Origin: Ignavibacteriaceae bacterium
GTDB taxonomy: Bacteria; Bacteroidota; Ignavibacteria; Ignavibacteriales; Ignavibacteriaceae
Assembly (NCBI GenBank): GCA_023229425.1
Contig: JALNZG010000010.1
Coordinates: 60,429-124,428 of the forward strand
DNA length: 64,000 nucleotides
Direction: 5' to 3'
The notes below the pieces were generated by a model. That model was not told where the DNA came from and searched no databases. It saw nothing but the letters and a program-made list of their open reading frames with translations. Each line of letters starts with the position of its first letter. Within the stretch, counting starts at the first letter, position 1. Positions 18,414 through 26,812 of the stretch are shown piece by piece. The position numbers were made by a program, and so were the translations under genes.

Positions 18414-18463
18414 AAACCTCCGAGGTTTGGGGACTATGAGAAGGATAAAAACCTCGGAGTTTT
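18414..18463. repeat. Paired ACCTCCGAGGT palindromes
   Basis: The self-complementary AAACCTCCGAGGTTT is followed about 20 bp later by a near copy. The same pair occurs at 21217-21268. It lies just past the stop of the second porin and could also act as a transcript-end hairpin. Confidence 0.6.
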
Positions 18464-18469
18464 GGGATG

Positions 18470-19522
18470 TTAAAAAGTAACTGCCAACGTTACACGTGCA
18501 GTTAAATCCTTTAGAGATTTTCCTTGAGTATCTGTCGCTTGATAATTAAACAACTGGAAATTAGGAATAACGCTAACATTTTTAGCCGCTTTGTAATCAA
18601 GTCCTGCCATGAAGAATGAATTTCCGTCGGAATCATTATTAGTGTTTGGATCATAACTGTCAAATCTTCCAACTAACTTTAGCGTTTCCGACAAAGTGCC
18701 CCAAGCCCAAACAGAAAAACCGACAGAGTTTTGATCTTGAAGCGCATCTGCTGCGGATTTTACAAAATTATTTTGGACAGTACGTGTAAAAGCTTCCACT
18801 CCAACCGAGAAATCTTCTTTCTGTTTATATCCTAAAAAGAGTGAGCCCAAATATTGGTTATTTGATTTTGTTTGTTTATCAAAAGCGTCAAATTTATCGG
18901 CTCTATCGGCATAATCTACATGAACCGAAGTTAGTATATTATCAGAAAGTTTAAATTTGAACATCGCCGAATATCGTTTATACTTGTCGGTTTCCGGCGC
19001 ATTCCCGCTGTTGTTGGCGTACTTTATCCAGTAATTAATCGAGCCGTTCTCGATCAATTTACCTTTAAGATCAACTCCAAAATCTCTTGAGGAAACAATT
19101 CCGTTAAGGTCTAAAATCGTTTTTTCAAGCGAACGATAGCCCCATGCTGCTTCGGAAACATCAAAGGCAGGTGTGGGAGAAATACCAATAAACAGATCAG
19201 AACCGCTAAAAATTTCTTTCCATTTTAAGTAGGCATCTTTAACCATAACGCCGAGCTTGCCGCCGTTTGTATTAGAGTTAACACTTTGATCTGATTCAAG
19301 ACGAAACCTCGCATCAAAATTATCGGCAACCACAAAATCCGCCGTAAAATAAATTCTTCTAAATTGAAATCCGTTTACATCTTTTTTTGCAGCAACGGAA
19401 TTATCAATGTTGTAAAAATAGTCGCTATACATTACCCCGCTTAATTTTACTTTGTCCTGCGAAAAGAGAAGAGACTTCAAACATAAAAACATAATGCAAA
19501 GGAGCACGGGAATTCTTTTCAT
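18470..19522 (-). CDS. Outer-membrane porin (copy 2, paralog of the pst-operon porin)
   Basis: This 350-residue beta-barrel has a signal peptide (ends LLFSQ). It is collinear with the porin at 6487-7536 over its whole mature length, sharing for example the FRLESDQS, LGVMVKDAYLKWK and SEAAWGYRSLEKTILDL segments. GAGG precedes the ATG. Unlike copy 1 it stands alone, and I see no 11-bp-spaced operator in its upstream 229 bp, so its regulation may differ. The last residue is Phe (AVTF), as usual for barrels. Confidence 0.8.
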   Translation of the reverse strand: MKRIPVLLCIMFLCLKSLLFSQDKVKLSGVMYSDYFYNIDNSVAAKKDVNGFQFRRIYFTADFVVADNFDARFRLESDQSVNSNTNGGKLGVMVKDAYLKWKEIFSGSDLFIGISPTPAFDVSEAAWGYRSLEKTILDLNGIVSSRDFGVDLKGKLIENGSINYWIKYANNSGNAPETDKYKRYSAMFKFKLSDNILTSVHVDYADRADKFDAFDKQTKSNNQYLGSLFLGYKQKEDFSVGVEAFTRTVQNNFVKSAADALQDQNSVGFSVWAWGTLSETLKLVGRFDSYDPNTNNDSDGNSFFMAGLDYKAAKNVSVIPNFQLFNYQATDTQGKSLKDLTARVTLAVTF

Positions 19523-19751
19523 TTTGTTACCTCATTCTTTTTTAAGTTGATTCCAAAATTCTTTATTTAGAATCCATCAAGTATATTTCTTAAAACATTG
19601 AAGGAATTACATCTCAAACTTAAAGAGAAGAAAATTTACTTCTAAGGAATTTATTTAAAGCTTACAAAAACTTCCTGGGTTTGGACAAGTTTTGTACACA
19701 ATAATATTTGCTTAAATTTGTTATAGAATTATTTAAGGGAAGTTATCTGTT

Positions 19752-21209
19752 ATGAATTACATCTATCTTGGTGATTGTTTAAACGTCCTACGGGATAATG
19801 TTAAAGATGAATCGGTTGATCTTATCTATATTGACCCGCCGTTTAATAGCAAGCGTGATTACAATATTTTCTTTGACGATAAGGAAATACAGACACAGCG
19901 CATTGCGTTTGAAGATACCTGGTCTTTGAAGAGCATTCAAGATTCTCTACAAGAGCTCCACACGATGAAAACGGAAAATCTTTTTTATCTTATGCTCACT
20001 TATCAAAAGGTTGCGCCACACGCTTTCCCCTATCTGGTTATGATGAGTCTGCGTTTGATTGAACTGCACAGAGTGCTTAAACCTACCGGAAGTTTTTATT
20101 TGCATTGCGACCCGACGATGAGTCATTATTTGAAAACGATTTGTGATATTGTTTTTGGCGAAAAGAAATTTAGAAATGAAATCATTTGGTCTAACGAATC
20201 TTCTTCGGGTTTCAAAACACAAGTTAAAAAGAAATTTGTGCGTGGACACGACAAAATTCTTTTCTATTCAAATGCTGAAGCTACTTTTCAAATAGAACAC
20301 CAACCTTTAACTGCTTCAACAATTAAAAGGTATGATAAAATAACAGAAGATGGGAGAAGATATAAAATTTCTGTTGAGAATGATGGAACGGAAAGAAAAC
20401 AATTTCTTGATCAATCTAAAGGAAGAAAACTAAGTGATACTTGGACTGACTTGCCATCTTTTCAAACCGTCAACGCATCCAGAGAATGGATGGGTTATCC
20501 CACACAAAAACCAAAAGCATTATTAGAAAGAATAATACAAGCCAGCAGTAACGAGGGAGACACCGTGCTTGACGGCTTCTGTGGCTGCGGAACAACCGTA
20601 GATGCGGCGGAAGGTTTACACCGCAACTGGATTGGAATTGATATTTCTCCAATTGCCATTTCGTTAATCAAAAGAAGATTGAACGACACGTATGGAAAGC
20701 ATCTAAGCAGCTTTGAAGTGCGCGGTACACCGACCGATGAAGTTAGCGCAATTGAATTGTGGAAGCAAAACCCGAACGCCTTCCAGGATTGGTGGCTCAC
20801 GGAGTTTGAAGTTTTTTCAACAACATTCGGTTCAAAAGGCGCAGATAAAGGAATAGACGGCATCGGGCAATATCTTGTTTCGGATACGCAGTCTATTCGT
20901 GTTGCATTTCAAGTAAAAGGCGGTAAAGTTCAATCAAAAGATATTGATGCGTTGATCGGAGTTCTTTCAAAACACAAATGCGAACTCGGCGTGTTCTTAT
21001 CAATTGAACAAGCTACCAAACCAATGTTAGATACCACAGCCCAGCAAGGGTTTGTAGAGTTCCCGGGATTTCAATATCCGAAAATTCAGATATTAACGTT
21101 GAAAGATTTCTTTGGCAACAAGTTCCCGAAACTGCCGAAGGATAACATTACGTTCAAAGCGGCGCAGTTCAAAGGGAAGAAAAGCAAACAAATTGAGTTG
21201 GGGATTTAA
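19752..21209 (+). CDS. Site-specific DNA methyltransferase fused to an Mrr-like endonuclease domain
   Basis: This 485-residue protein has an amino-methyltransferase domain of the beta type. DPPF (28-31) is the catalytic motif, and GYPTQKP (248-254) and DGFCGCGTT (274-282) form the SAM-binding part. Residues about 345-460 form a PD-(D/E)XK-like domain with KGIDG (D369) and FQVKGG (386-391), the D...QXK pattern of Mrr nucleases. It is probably a single-chain restriction-modification enzyme or a methylase with a nuclease relic. No separate restriction, specificity or helicase gene is next to it. Repeats on both sides suggest a mobile accessory insertion (inference). Confidence 0.82.
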   Translation: MNYIYLGDCLNVLRDNVKDESVDLIYIDPPFNSKRDYNIFFDDKEIQTQRIAFEDTWSLKSIQDSLQELHTMKTENLFYLMLTYQKVAPHAFPYLVMMSLRLIELHRVLKPTGSFYLHCDPTMSHYLKTICDIVFGEKKFRNEIIWSNESSSGFKTQVKKKFVRGHDKILFYSNAEATFQIEHQPLTASTIKRYDKITEDGRRYKISVENDGTERKQFLDQSKGRKLSDTWTDLPSFQTVNASREWMGYPTQKPKALLERIIQASSNEGDTVLDGFCGCGTTVDAAEGLHRNWIGIDISPIAISLIKRRLNDTYGKHLSSFEVRGTPTDEVSAIELWKQNPNAFQDWWLTEFEVFSTTFGSKGADKGIDGIGQYLVSDTQSIRVAFQVKGGKVQSKDIDALIGVLSKHKCELGVFLSIEQATKPMLDTTAQQGFVEFPGFQYPKIQILTLKDFFGNKFPKLPKDNITFKAAQFKGKKSKQIELGI

Positions 21210-21216
21210 TGAGTAG

Positions 21217-21268
21217 AAACCTCCGAGGTTTAAGGATTTTGAACAAGTCCCCGAAACCTCGGAGGTTT
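21217..21268. repeat. Paired ACCTCCGAGGT palindromes, second copy
   Basis: AAACCTCCGAGGTTT (21217-21231) and AAACCTCGGAGGTTT (21254-21268) are each self-complementary and can also pair with each other. They start 8 bp after the methyltransferase stop. The same arrangement is at 18414-18463, so the methyltransferase gene and second porin are bracketed by this element. Confidence 0.65.
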
Positions 21269-21275
21269 GGCGATT

Positions 21276-21440
21276 TCCTTTCCGCCTGAGGCGGACAAGA
21301 CTAAGGAGAGGGAAACAGAGAGAGGTCAATTATAAAATTGAAAAACTTTAGGTTTTGGTTAGAAAAACAGACCGCTCCGATGGAGCTGAAATTATTGCTG
21401 CCTCTACTATGCTACAAACAGAAAGCTCCTACGGAGCTAA
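21276..21440. repeat. 165-bp direct repeat, left copy
   Basis: The segment matches 22877-23041 over 165 bp with no length change and about eight mismatches. It begins at TCCTTTCC(G/A)CCTGAGG and ends inside a GCTCCTACGGAGC hairpin. The two copies flank the tandem beta-barrel genes. Confidence 0.85.
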
Positions 21441-21530
21441 AGAAAAAAGTATAGCCCCTTCGGGGCGAACTGATTGTAGAAATGAAATATTGATTAACAA
21501 CTAAGCTCCGTAGGAGCGGGCTGTGAGGCT
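21371..21530. repeat. Cluster of REP-like hairpins with a conserved TCTGTTTGTAG tail
   Basis: Short palindromes of the form AGCTCCGTAGGAGC or AGCCCCTTCGGGGC are each followed, in their own orientation, by a tail close to (T/A)CTG(T/A)TTGTAG. At least four units are here and three or more recur at 23091-23214. This hairpin-plus-tail form is typical of REP elements mobilised by RAYT transposases; no RAYT gene is in the window. The 21210-21575 gap contains no other feature. Confidence 0.75.
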
Positions 21531-21575
21531 TGAAAGAAAAAGTTTGCTTATAAAACAACAATGCACAAAACATAT

Positions 21576-22169
21576 ATGAAAACATTTTTTATTGTTCTGA
21601 TACTAAGCATCAGTCTTTCTGTACATGCGCAGGAGAAAGATTCTACCTTTTGCCATTACGGATTTGTAATGGATTATACTAATTCGATTGCAGACGAAAT
21701 TGGTTTCAAATATCGACCGACAAAATCTGTTGCATATTTTTTTAAAGGAAATCTTTCTACTGAGAAACCGATACCATTTAATGGGGTGAATTATTCATCT
21801 CGAGAATACAGAACTTATGGAGTGACACTTGGAATTGAATATGGAGTTTATTCAGTCGATAAAATTTCATTCTATGCGGTAATAGCAGGGGGTCTAAAAA
21901 TTAGTAACTATCTTGTTCCTTATTTTGCAGATCCGGGGAGTGATGTATACATGTTATTCATTGATGATCGAGACATTATCTGTTCTTTCACAACCGGTTT
22001 GGGGACCGAATATTTTTTTTCAAAGCATCTATCAATAAGTTGTAGTCAACTGATTTCACTCGATTATAGAAAGGGAAACAATATTTCAGAATTTGGAGTA
22101 TCTCATCCATTGACTCATACAAAAGTAATTCTAGGTAACACCAGGTTTACCTTGTCATTTTATTTTTAG
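21576..22169 (+). CDS. Predicted outer-membrane beta-barrel protein (tandem paralog 1)
   Basis: This protein of about 197 residues has a signal peptide (ends VHAQ) and alternating strand-like segments. It ends in TLSFYF, a barrel-type C-terminus. It is homologous along its length to the next gene, sharing for example QE.DSTF.HYG, GFKYR, LGIEY and SVD.ISFY. No named family is recognised; it resembles small 8-strand OMP-like barrels. The start at 21576 matches the paralog; an ATG at 21561 is also in frame and neither has a clear ribosome site. Confidence 0.7.
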   Translation: MKTFFIVLILSISLSVHAQEKDSTFCHYGFVMDYTNSIADEIGFKYRPTKSVAYFFKGNLSTEKPIPFNGVNYSSREYRTYGVTLGIEYGVYSVDKISFYAVIAGGLKISNYLVPYFADPGSDVYMLFIDDRDIICSFTTGLGTEYFFSKHLSISCSQLISLDYRKGNNISEFGVSHPLTHTKVILGNTRFTLSFYF

Positions 22170-22246
22170 TTTAAAAATTTAGATACTAAAATAGGTTCAC
22201 TTAATCGGAACAATGTTTTACGATAAAATTCAATAAGGAAACACAA

Positions 22247-22837
22247 ATGAAAACGATTCTTTTTATACTACTCTTAATTTTTCCTCTTTCGTTAACCGCA
22301 CAAGAGAATGATTCTACATTTTCTCATTATGGTTTGATAATGGATTTTGATTATGCAATAGCTAATGCTTTCGGATTCAAATATAGAATGTCAACCTCAA
22401 CGGCTTTTTTTATTAAGGGTGGTTTTTCTTCTGAAGTTATAAGATTAGGTTTTTCTAAAGGTATTTCGGTAAATGAAATAGATGAATATGGTGGAAAACT
22501 GGGTATTGAGTATACACTACTTTCCGTTGACAATATTTCATTCTATGTGGTGAGTGCCGGAGGATTATATATTCACACTTATAGTAGACCATATTACTCT
22601 GATCATACTCAATTTATTGAAGGAACTCGAAAAACAAAAAATGCTGAATATACTTTTGAATTAGGTTTTGGAGTGGAATATTTCATTTCAAGGCATTTAT
22701 CCATTGGGGGAAGCCAGACAATTTCACTAAATTATTTTAAAGATAATATTTTTGATGCGTATGACAAACCCTTTACAGCAACTCAAACAAAATTTAAAAT
22801 TGCCGACGGTAAACTAACGTTATCATTTTATTTTTGA
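22247..22837 (+). CDS. Predicted outer-membrane beta-barrel protein (tandem paralog 2)
   Basis: This 196-residue protein has a signal peptide (ends LTAQ) and a C-terminal TLSFYF, paralogous to the preceding gene. AAGGAAA precedes the ATG. The two copies have diverged strongly in the putative surface loops, while the strands and C-terminus are kept. Function unknown. Confidence 0.72.
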   Translation: MKTILFILLLIFPLSLTAQENDSTFSHYGLIMDFDYAIANAFGFKYRMSTSTAFFIKGGFSSEVIRLGFSKGISVNEIDEYGGKLGIEYTLLSVDNISFYVVSAGGLYIHTYSRPYYSDHTQFIEGTRKTKNAEYTFELGFGVEYFISRHLSIGGSQTISLNYFKDNIFDAYDKPFTATQTKFKIADGKLTLSFYF

Positions 22838-22876
22838 GGAAAACATTTAAGACAGAAACCTCACCCTTAGTCCCTC

Positions 22877-23041
22877 TCCTTTCCACCTGAGGCGGACAAG
22901 ACCAAGGAGAGGGAAATAGGGCGAGGTTAATTATAAAATTGAAAAACTTTAGGTTTTGGTTAGAAAAACAGAGTGCTCCGATGGAGCTGAAATTATTGCT
23001 GCCTCTACTATGCTACAAACAGAAAGCTCCTACGGAGCTAA
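22877..23041. repeat. 165-bp direct repeat, right copy
   Basis: This is the second copy of the segment at 21276-21440. It lies in the 474-bp gap before the convergent PiT gene. Its left part also forms an imperfect hairpin with AAGGAGAGGGA pairing to TCCCTCTCCTT. Confidence 0.85.
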
Positions 23042-23090
23042 GAAATACGGTAAAAGTGCGGTTACAATTTGCTTAATAAAATGTGGAATT

Positions 23091-23214
23091 AGTTCCGTAG
23101 GAACGATCTGTTTGTAGAAAAACAAATAGCAATTAAACACAAAGCCCCATCGGGGCGGTCTGTTTGTTGGAAAAAAGTATTGTGTAAAAATTAGCTCCGC
23201 AGGAGCGGACTGTA
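23091..23214. repeat. Second cluster of REP-like hairpins with TCTGTTTGTAG tail
   Basis: Hairpins AGTTCCGTAGGAAC (23091), AGCCCCATCGGGGC (23143) and AGCTCCGCAGGAGC (23193) are each followed by G(A/G)(T/A)CTGT and, in two cases, TTGT(A/T)G. The stems differ from each other by compensating changes on both arms. The remainder of the gap up to 23311 shows no gene. Confidence 0.75.
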
Positions 23215-23311
23215 ACGTATTATTATAAAACTATAAGATTTGAATTGAGCCTGCACCTATCCGTAATGACCACATTGACTTCTGACCAATGACCGTCCCC
23301 TTGACCATCTA

Positions 23312-24313
23312 CTACTGCAAAAACGTTACCGTAAACCAATAAATAAACGCTGCAAATGCTGCCGTAACGGGAATGGTTAATACCCAAGCCCAGACTAAAT
23401 CAACGGTAACTTTCCATCGAACCGCAGACAATCTTTTTATAATTCCCGTTCCGATAATTGAACCCGTTATCGTATGCGTTGTACTAACGGGAATACCAAG
23501 AATTGCCGTTCCAAAAAGTGTAATGGCTCCTGCAGTTTCTGCAGAAAAACCTTCAAAGGGACGAAGTTTAGTTATTTTTTGCCCCATCGTTTTTACAATT
23601 CTCCACCCACCGGACATTGTTCCGAGTGCAATAGCTAAATGACATGAAAGTACAACCCATAGTGGAATTTCGTCTGATTGTTTCAGTGCGCCTGAAGAAA
23701 CTAAAGCAACAAAAATGATCCCCATCATTTTTTGTGCATCGTTTGAACCATGTCCAAGACTATAAGCGGCAGATGAAAGAAGCTGGAGTTTGCGGAATAT
23801 TTTATCAACTTTAAATGGGGCGGAATCTTTGCTTAAATATAAAACGATAATTGAAAAAAAATAGGATATAACGATACCTATGAGCGGGGCAAGAAAAATA
23901 AAAAGAATAATTTTGATTACTGAACCTAAGAAGATCGCGCCGATTCCCGCTTTTGCCATTGCTGCTCCAACAAATCCGCCTACCATGGTGTGAGAAGAAC
24001 TCGAAGGAATACCGAACCACCAGGTTAATAAGTTCCAGATTATTGCTGCTATTAATCCGCTTCCTATCACGGTTAAATCCACTACCTCCGAATGAACAAT
24101 TCCTTTTCCGACGGTATTTGCAACATGCAAACCGAAAAAAAGAAAAGCTATAAAATTGAAAAAAGCCGCCCATGATACTGCAAATTTCGGAGAGAGAACC
24201 CGCGTTGAAACAACCGTAGCAATTGAATTTGCGGCATCGTGAAATCCATTAATAAAATCAAATGCTAATGCTAAAAAAACAATTAAAATTAACGGTAAAT
24301 AATCTATATGCAT
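23312..24313 (-). CDS. pit: PiT-family inorganic phosphate transporter
   Basis: This 333-residue integral membrane protein has the two PiT signatures: GFHDAANSIATVVSTRVLSP near residue 24 and GHGSNDAQKMMG near residue 190. It is a low-affinity, ion-coupled (H+ or Na+) Pi symporter of the inner membrane. It is preceded in the same operon by a DUF47 gene (31 bp gap), the standard partner of PiT. Confidence 0.95.
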   Translation of the reverse strand: MHIDYLPLILIVFLALAFDFINGFHDAANSIATVVSTRVLSPKFAVSWAAFFNFIAFLFFGLHVANTVGKGIVHSEVVDLTVIGSGLIAAIIWNLLTWWFGIPSSSSHTMVGGFVGAAMAKAGIGAIFLGSVIKIILFIFLAPLIGIVISYFFSIIVLYLSKDSAPFKVDKIFRKLQLLSSAAYSLGHGSNDAQKMMGIIFVALVSSGALKQSDEIPLWVVLSCHLAIALGTMSGGWRIVKTMGQKITKLRPFEGFSAETAGAITLFGTAILGIPVSTTHTITGSIIGTGIIKRLSAVRWKVTVDLVWAWVLTIPVTAAFAAFIYWFTVTFLQ

Positions 24314-24344
24314 TTGTCGTTGCCGGATTTGACGTTATAAATTT

Positions 24345-24962
24345 TTATGAGTTTTTTATTAAGATGGAAATTATAACATTAGCTGTAGACTGGCACTTAT
24401 CGGAAGCCTTCTCCAGCATATCAAGAATTTCTTTCTTCTTGAACAACGTGATGGCGTCTTTTTCTTCAAGAAAAAGTTTTTTTAAGGAAGCCCGGTAAAC
24501 ATTGTCGGCTTCGGTCTCTAAATCCCTAACCGCTTTACATTCGTTAATTTGTTTTTCTTTTGCTTTTAATCCATTGAGGACGGTTTCAAGTTCCTTGGTT
24601 TGTTGAAGAATTATAGCGGCAATTTTATCTGCTCCTTCAACTTTTTCCGTTAAACTGTAAGTGTCCACACGGGCAACCGTTCCCAAAAGGATATCTCCTA
24701 TACCGTCAATCTTTTTAATTAAACTGAAGATATCTTCTCTATCAAAGGGGGTGATAAAGGTATTGTTTAGTCGTTTAATTACCCGTGAACTAATTTCATC
24801 GCATCGGTTTTCCAACGGTTTTAATTTCAGATAGATATCCGGGTCGTAAGTTTCGGATGAAAAAAGATTATACGTAAGTTTAGCCATTTCTTGAACATGA
24901 ACAATTATTTCAGAAAAATCATCAAAATATTTTTCTTCTTTTGGCAGTAATCCTTTAAACAT
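24345..24962 (-). CDS. DUF47/PhoU-like regulator of PiT
   Basis: This protein of about 205 residues is all-helical and PhoU-like, of the DUF47 (TIGR00153/YkaA) family. DREDIFSLIKKIDGIGD lies near residue 80 and an ERA-like DKCQSTANVI segment near the end. DUF47 proteins accompany PiT transporters and are thought to control them. The ATG at 24962 follows AAGGGAAG; the longer frame starts with TTG and was not used. Confidence 0.88.
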   Translation of the reverse strand: MFKGLLPKEEKYFDDFSEIIVHVQEMAKLTYNLFSSETYDPDIYLKLKPLENRCDEISSRVIKRLNNTFITPFDREDIFSLIKKIDGIGDILLGTVARVDTYSLTEKVEGADKIAAIILQQTKELETVLNGLKAKEKQINECKAVRDLETEADNVYRASLKKLFLEEKDAITLFKKKEILDMLEKASDKCQSTANVIISILIKNS

Positions 24963-25056
24963 TTTCTTCCCTTTCAAAGTCAATAAATTCTCGTATGTAA
25001 AATAAGAAAAAATAAAAAACTCTTAATTGTTTTCTTCATTTTTATAAAAAATCTGT

Positions 25057-25076
25057 ATTTTATCAAGTGATAAAAT
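25057..25076. promoter_or_regulatory. Perfect 9-bp inverted repeat in the pit/pstS2 divergent region
   Basis: ATTTTATCA and TGATAAAAT are separated by AG, forming a perfect 20-bp palindrome with a dimeric-operator shape. It lies about 82 bp upstream of pstS2 and 95 bp upstream of the DUF47-pit operon. No clear 11-bp-spaced Pho box is visible here. Confidence 0.5.
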
Positions 25077-25158
25077 TTCTGATTTAATAGATTGATTGAT
25101 GTCCTGTAAGTTCTTATTAGTATTTATTTAATAAAGTGATATAAAGGAAAAATTCAAC

Positions 25159-25947
25159 ATGAAAAAACATCTTATTCTTTTTTGTTTTATCACGGCTGTA
25201 ATATTTTTTGGTTGTGGTAAGGGGAAAGTTTCCGTTACACTCGCCGGTTCAACAGCATTTCAACCATTTGCAGAAAAAATTGCTGATGAGTATATGAAGG
25301 CAAATCCAAATATTACAATTACCGTACAAGGGGGCGGCTCTGCGGTAGGCATTCAATCTGCTAATTCCGGGGCGGCACAAATCGGAATGGCAGATCTTGT
25401 AAAACTGCCGGATGAAGCAAAAGAGCTTACCTCTACAATAGTGGCGCAGGATGGTATCGCAGTAATAGTAAACCCTAAAAACAAAATAGAAAATCTGAGC
25501 ACTGAGCAGCTCCGTGATGTTTTCAACGGAAAAATTAATAACTGGAAAGAAATCGGGGGCGGAGATGAACCAATAACCGTGGTTTCCCGTGAAGCTGGTT
25601 CTGGAACAAGGTCATCGTTTGAAAAAATCGTAACCGGTATTAAACTCGTTGATAAAGCGGTAATCCAGAATTCAAATGGAACTATCCGGGAGACCGTTGC
25701 AAATGATGAAAATTCGATTGGGTATATTTCACATGGTATCCTTAATGAAAAGGTGAAGGGGCTGAAAATTGATAATGTTGAATGCACTACCGAATCGATC
25801 ATCGCAAATAATTATAAACTGGTGCGTCCGATATTCCTTTTAACAAAAGGAACACCTGCAGGTGAAGTAAAAAAATTTATTGATTATATTCTAACAGATG
25901 AAATTCAGTTGATGATCAAAAAAGACGGATTACTCCCGGCAAAATAA
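25159..25947 (+). CDS. pstS: Phosphate-binding lipoprotein PstS of the second pst system
   Basis: This 262-residue lipoprotein has the lipobox FFGC, cysteine at residue 19. It is a PstS/PBP2-type protein with LAGSTAFQPFAEKIADEY, QGGGSAVGI, SREAGSGTRSSF and a C-terminal LLTKGTPAGEVKKFIDYIL. It is shorter than the soluble PstS at 5420-6466 and membrane-tethered. AAGG precedes the ATG. It is the first gene of the pstS-C-A-B-B-phoU operon. Confidence 0.93.
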   Translation: MKKHLILFCFITAVIFFGCGKGKVSVTLAGSTAFQPFAEKIADEYMKANPNITITVQGGGSAVGIQSANSGAAQIGMADLVKLPDEAKELTSTIVAQDGIAVIVNPKNKIENLSTEQLRDVFNGKINNWKEIGGGDEPITVVSREAGSGTRSSFEKIVTGIKLVDKAVIQNSNGTIRETVANDENSIGYISHGILNEKVKGLKIDNVECTTESIIANNYKLVRPIFLLTKGTPAGEVKKFIDYILTDEIQLMIKKDGLLPAK

Positions 25948-25954
25948 AAAACCT

Positions 25955-26812
25955 ATGAAGATGTTTAGTGAAAAAGGAGTTGAGCGACTCCTCTCTGTGA
26001 TCGCATTTTCGGCAATCTCTGCTCTGGCACTGATTGCACTCTTTATTTTTATTGAGGGTATTCCATTTCTTCTTAAATATGGAATAAAAGATTTTCTGCT
26101 TTCTTCCGATTGGCGCCCCGAATCAGGAAAGTTCGGTATCTATCCAATGATCTCTGCTTCGTTCTGGGTGATGCTGGGCGCTATGCTTGTTGGCGCACCG
26201 TTTGGAATTGCAGGAGCTATATTCCTGGCGGAGTTTACACCCAAAACGGTAATGCATATTATCAAACCTGCTATTGAACTGCTTGCAGCAGTCCCTTCTG
26301 TAATATATGGTTTTATTGGTGTAGTCGTTCTCGCCCCGATTATCAGAGAAGTATTTGGAGGTCCCGGACTTTCACTTCTTGCCGGTGCGATCATTCTCGG
26401 TATCATGATACTGCCGACTGTTATCAGTATTTCAATTGATTCAATACTTGCAGTGCCGGCTTCATTCCGGGAAGGGTCTCTTGCTTTAGGAGCAACTATC
26501 TGGCAGACAGTTCACATGCTTACAATAAAGGCGGCAAAATCGGGAATAATTGCGAGCATCATTCTTGGGATGGGAAGGGCAATAGGAGAAACCATGGCAG
26601 TTATTATGGTTACCGGAAATGCAGTAATGATACCAAATTCCGCATTAGATTCAGTACGAACACTTACAGCCAATATCGCGCTCGAAATGAGCTACGCCAC
26701 GGGTATGCATCGTGAAGCACTATTTGCGACCGGAGTGGTCTTGTTCATTGTGATAATTTTTCTGAATGCAATTGCCAGTGTTGTGATCAGAAAGAAAGTA
26801 ATAACGAAATGA
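25955..26812 (+). CDS. pstC: Phosphate ABC permease PstC, second system
   Basis: This 285-residue permease has about six membrane segments, the EAA loop EGSLALGATIWQTVHML and the motif GMGRAIGETMAVIMVTGNA. It lacks the N-terminal hydrophilic extension of the PstC at 4410-5420. It starts 8 bp after pstS and overlaps pstA by 4 bp (ATGA). Confidence 0.94.
   Translation: MKMFSEKGVERLLSVIAFSAISALALIALFIFIEGIPFLLKYGIKDFLLSSDWRPESGKFGIYPMISASFWVMLGAMLVGAPFGIAGAIFLAEFTPKTVMHIIKPAIELLAAVPSVIYGFIGVVVLAPIIREVFGGPGLSLLAGAIILGIMILPTVISISIDSILAVPASFREGSLALGATIWQTVHMLTIKAAKSGIIASIILGMGRAIGETMAVIMVTGNAVMIPNSALDSVRTLTANIALEMSYATGMHREALFATGVVLFIVIIFLNAIASVVIRKKVITK

Noticed and set aside
21276..23041. Composite transposon formed by the 165-bp repeats
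   Set aside because: The repeats encode no transposase and have no terminal inverted repeats or visible target duplications; the homologous-recombination reading is safer.
21371..23214. CRISPR array at the hairpin clusters
   Set aside because: Units are short palindromes with variable stems and irregular spacing; there are no constant repeats with unique spacers and no cas genes.
24984..25158. A Pho box for the second pst operon
   Set aside because: CTTAA/CTTCA-like words are 11 bp apart near 25022 but are too degenerate and too few; only the palindrome at 25057-25076 is convincing.
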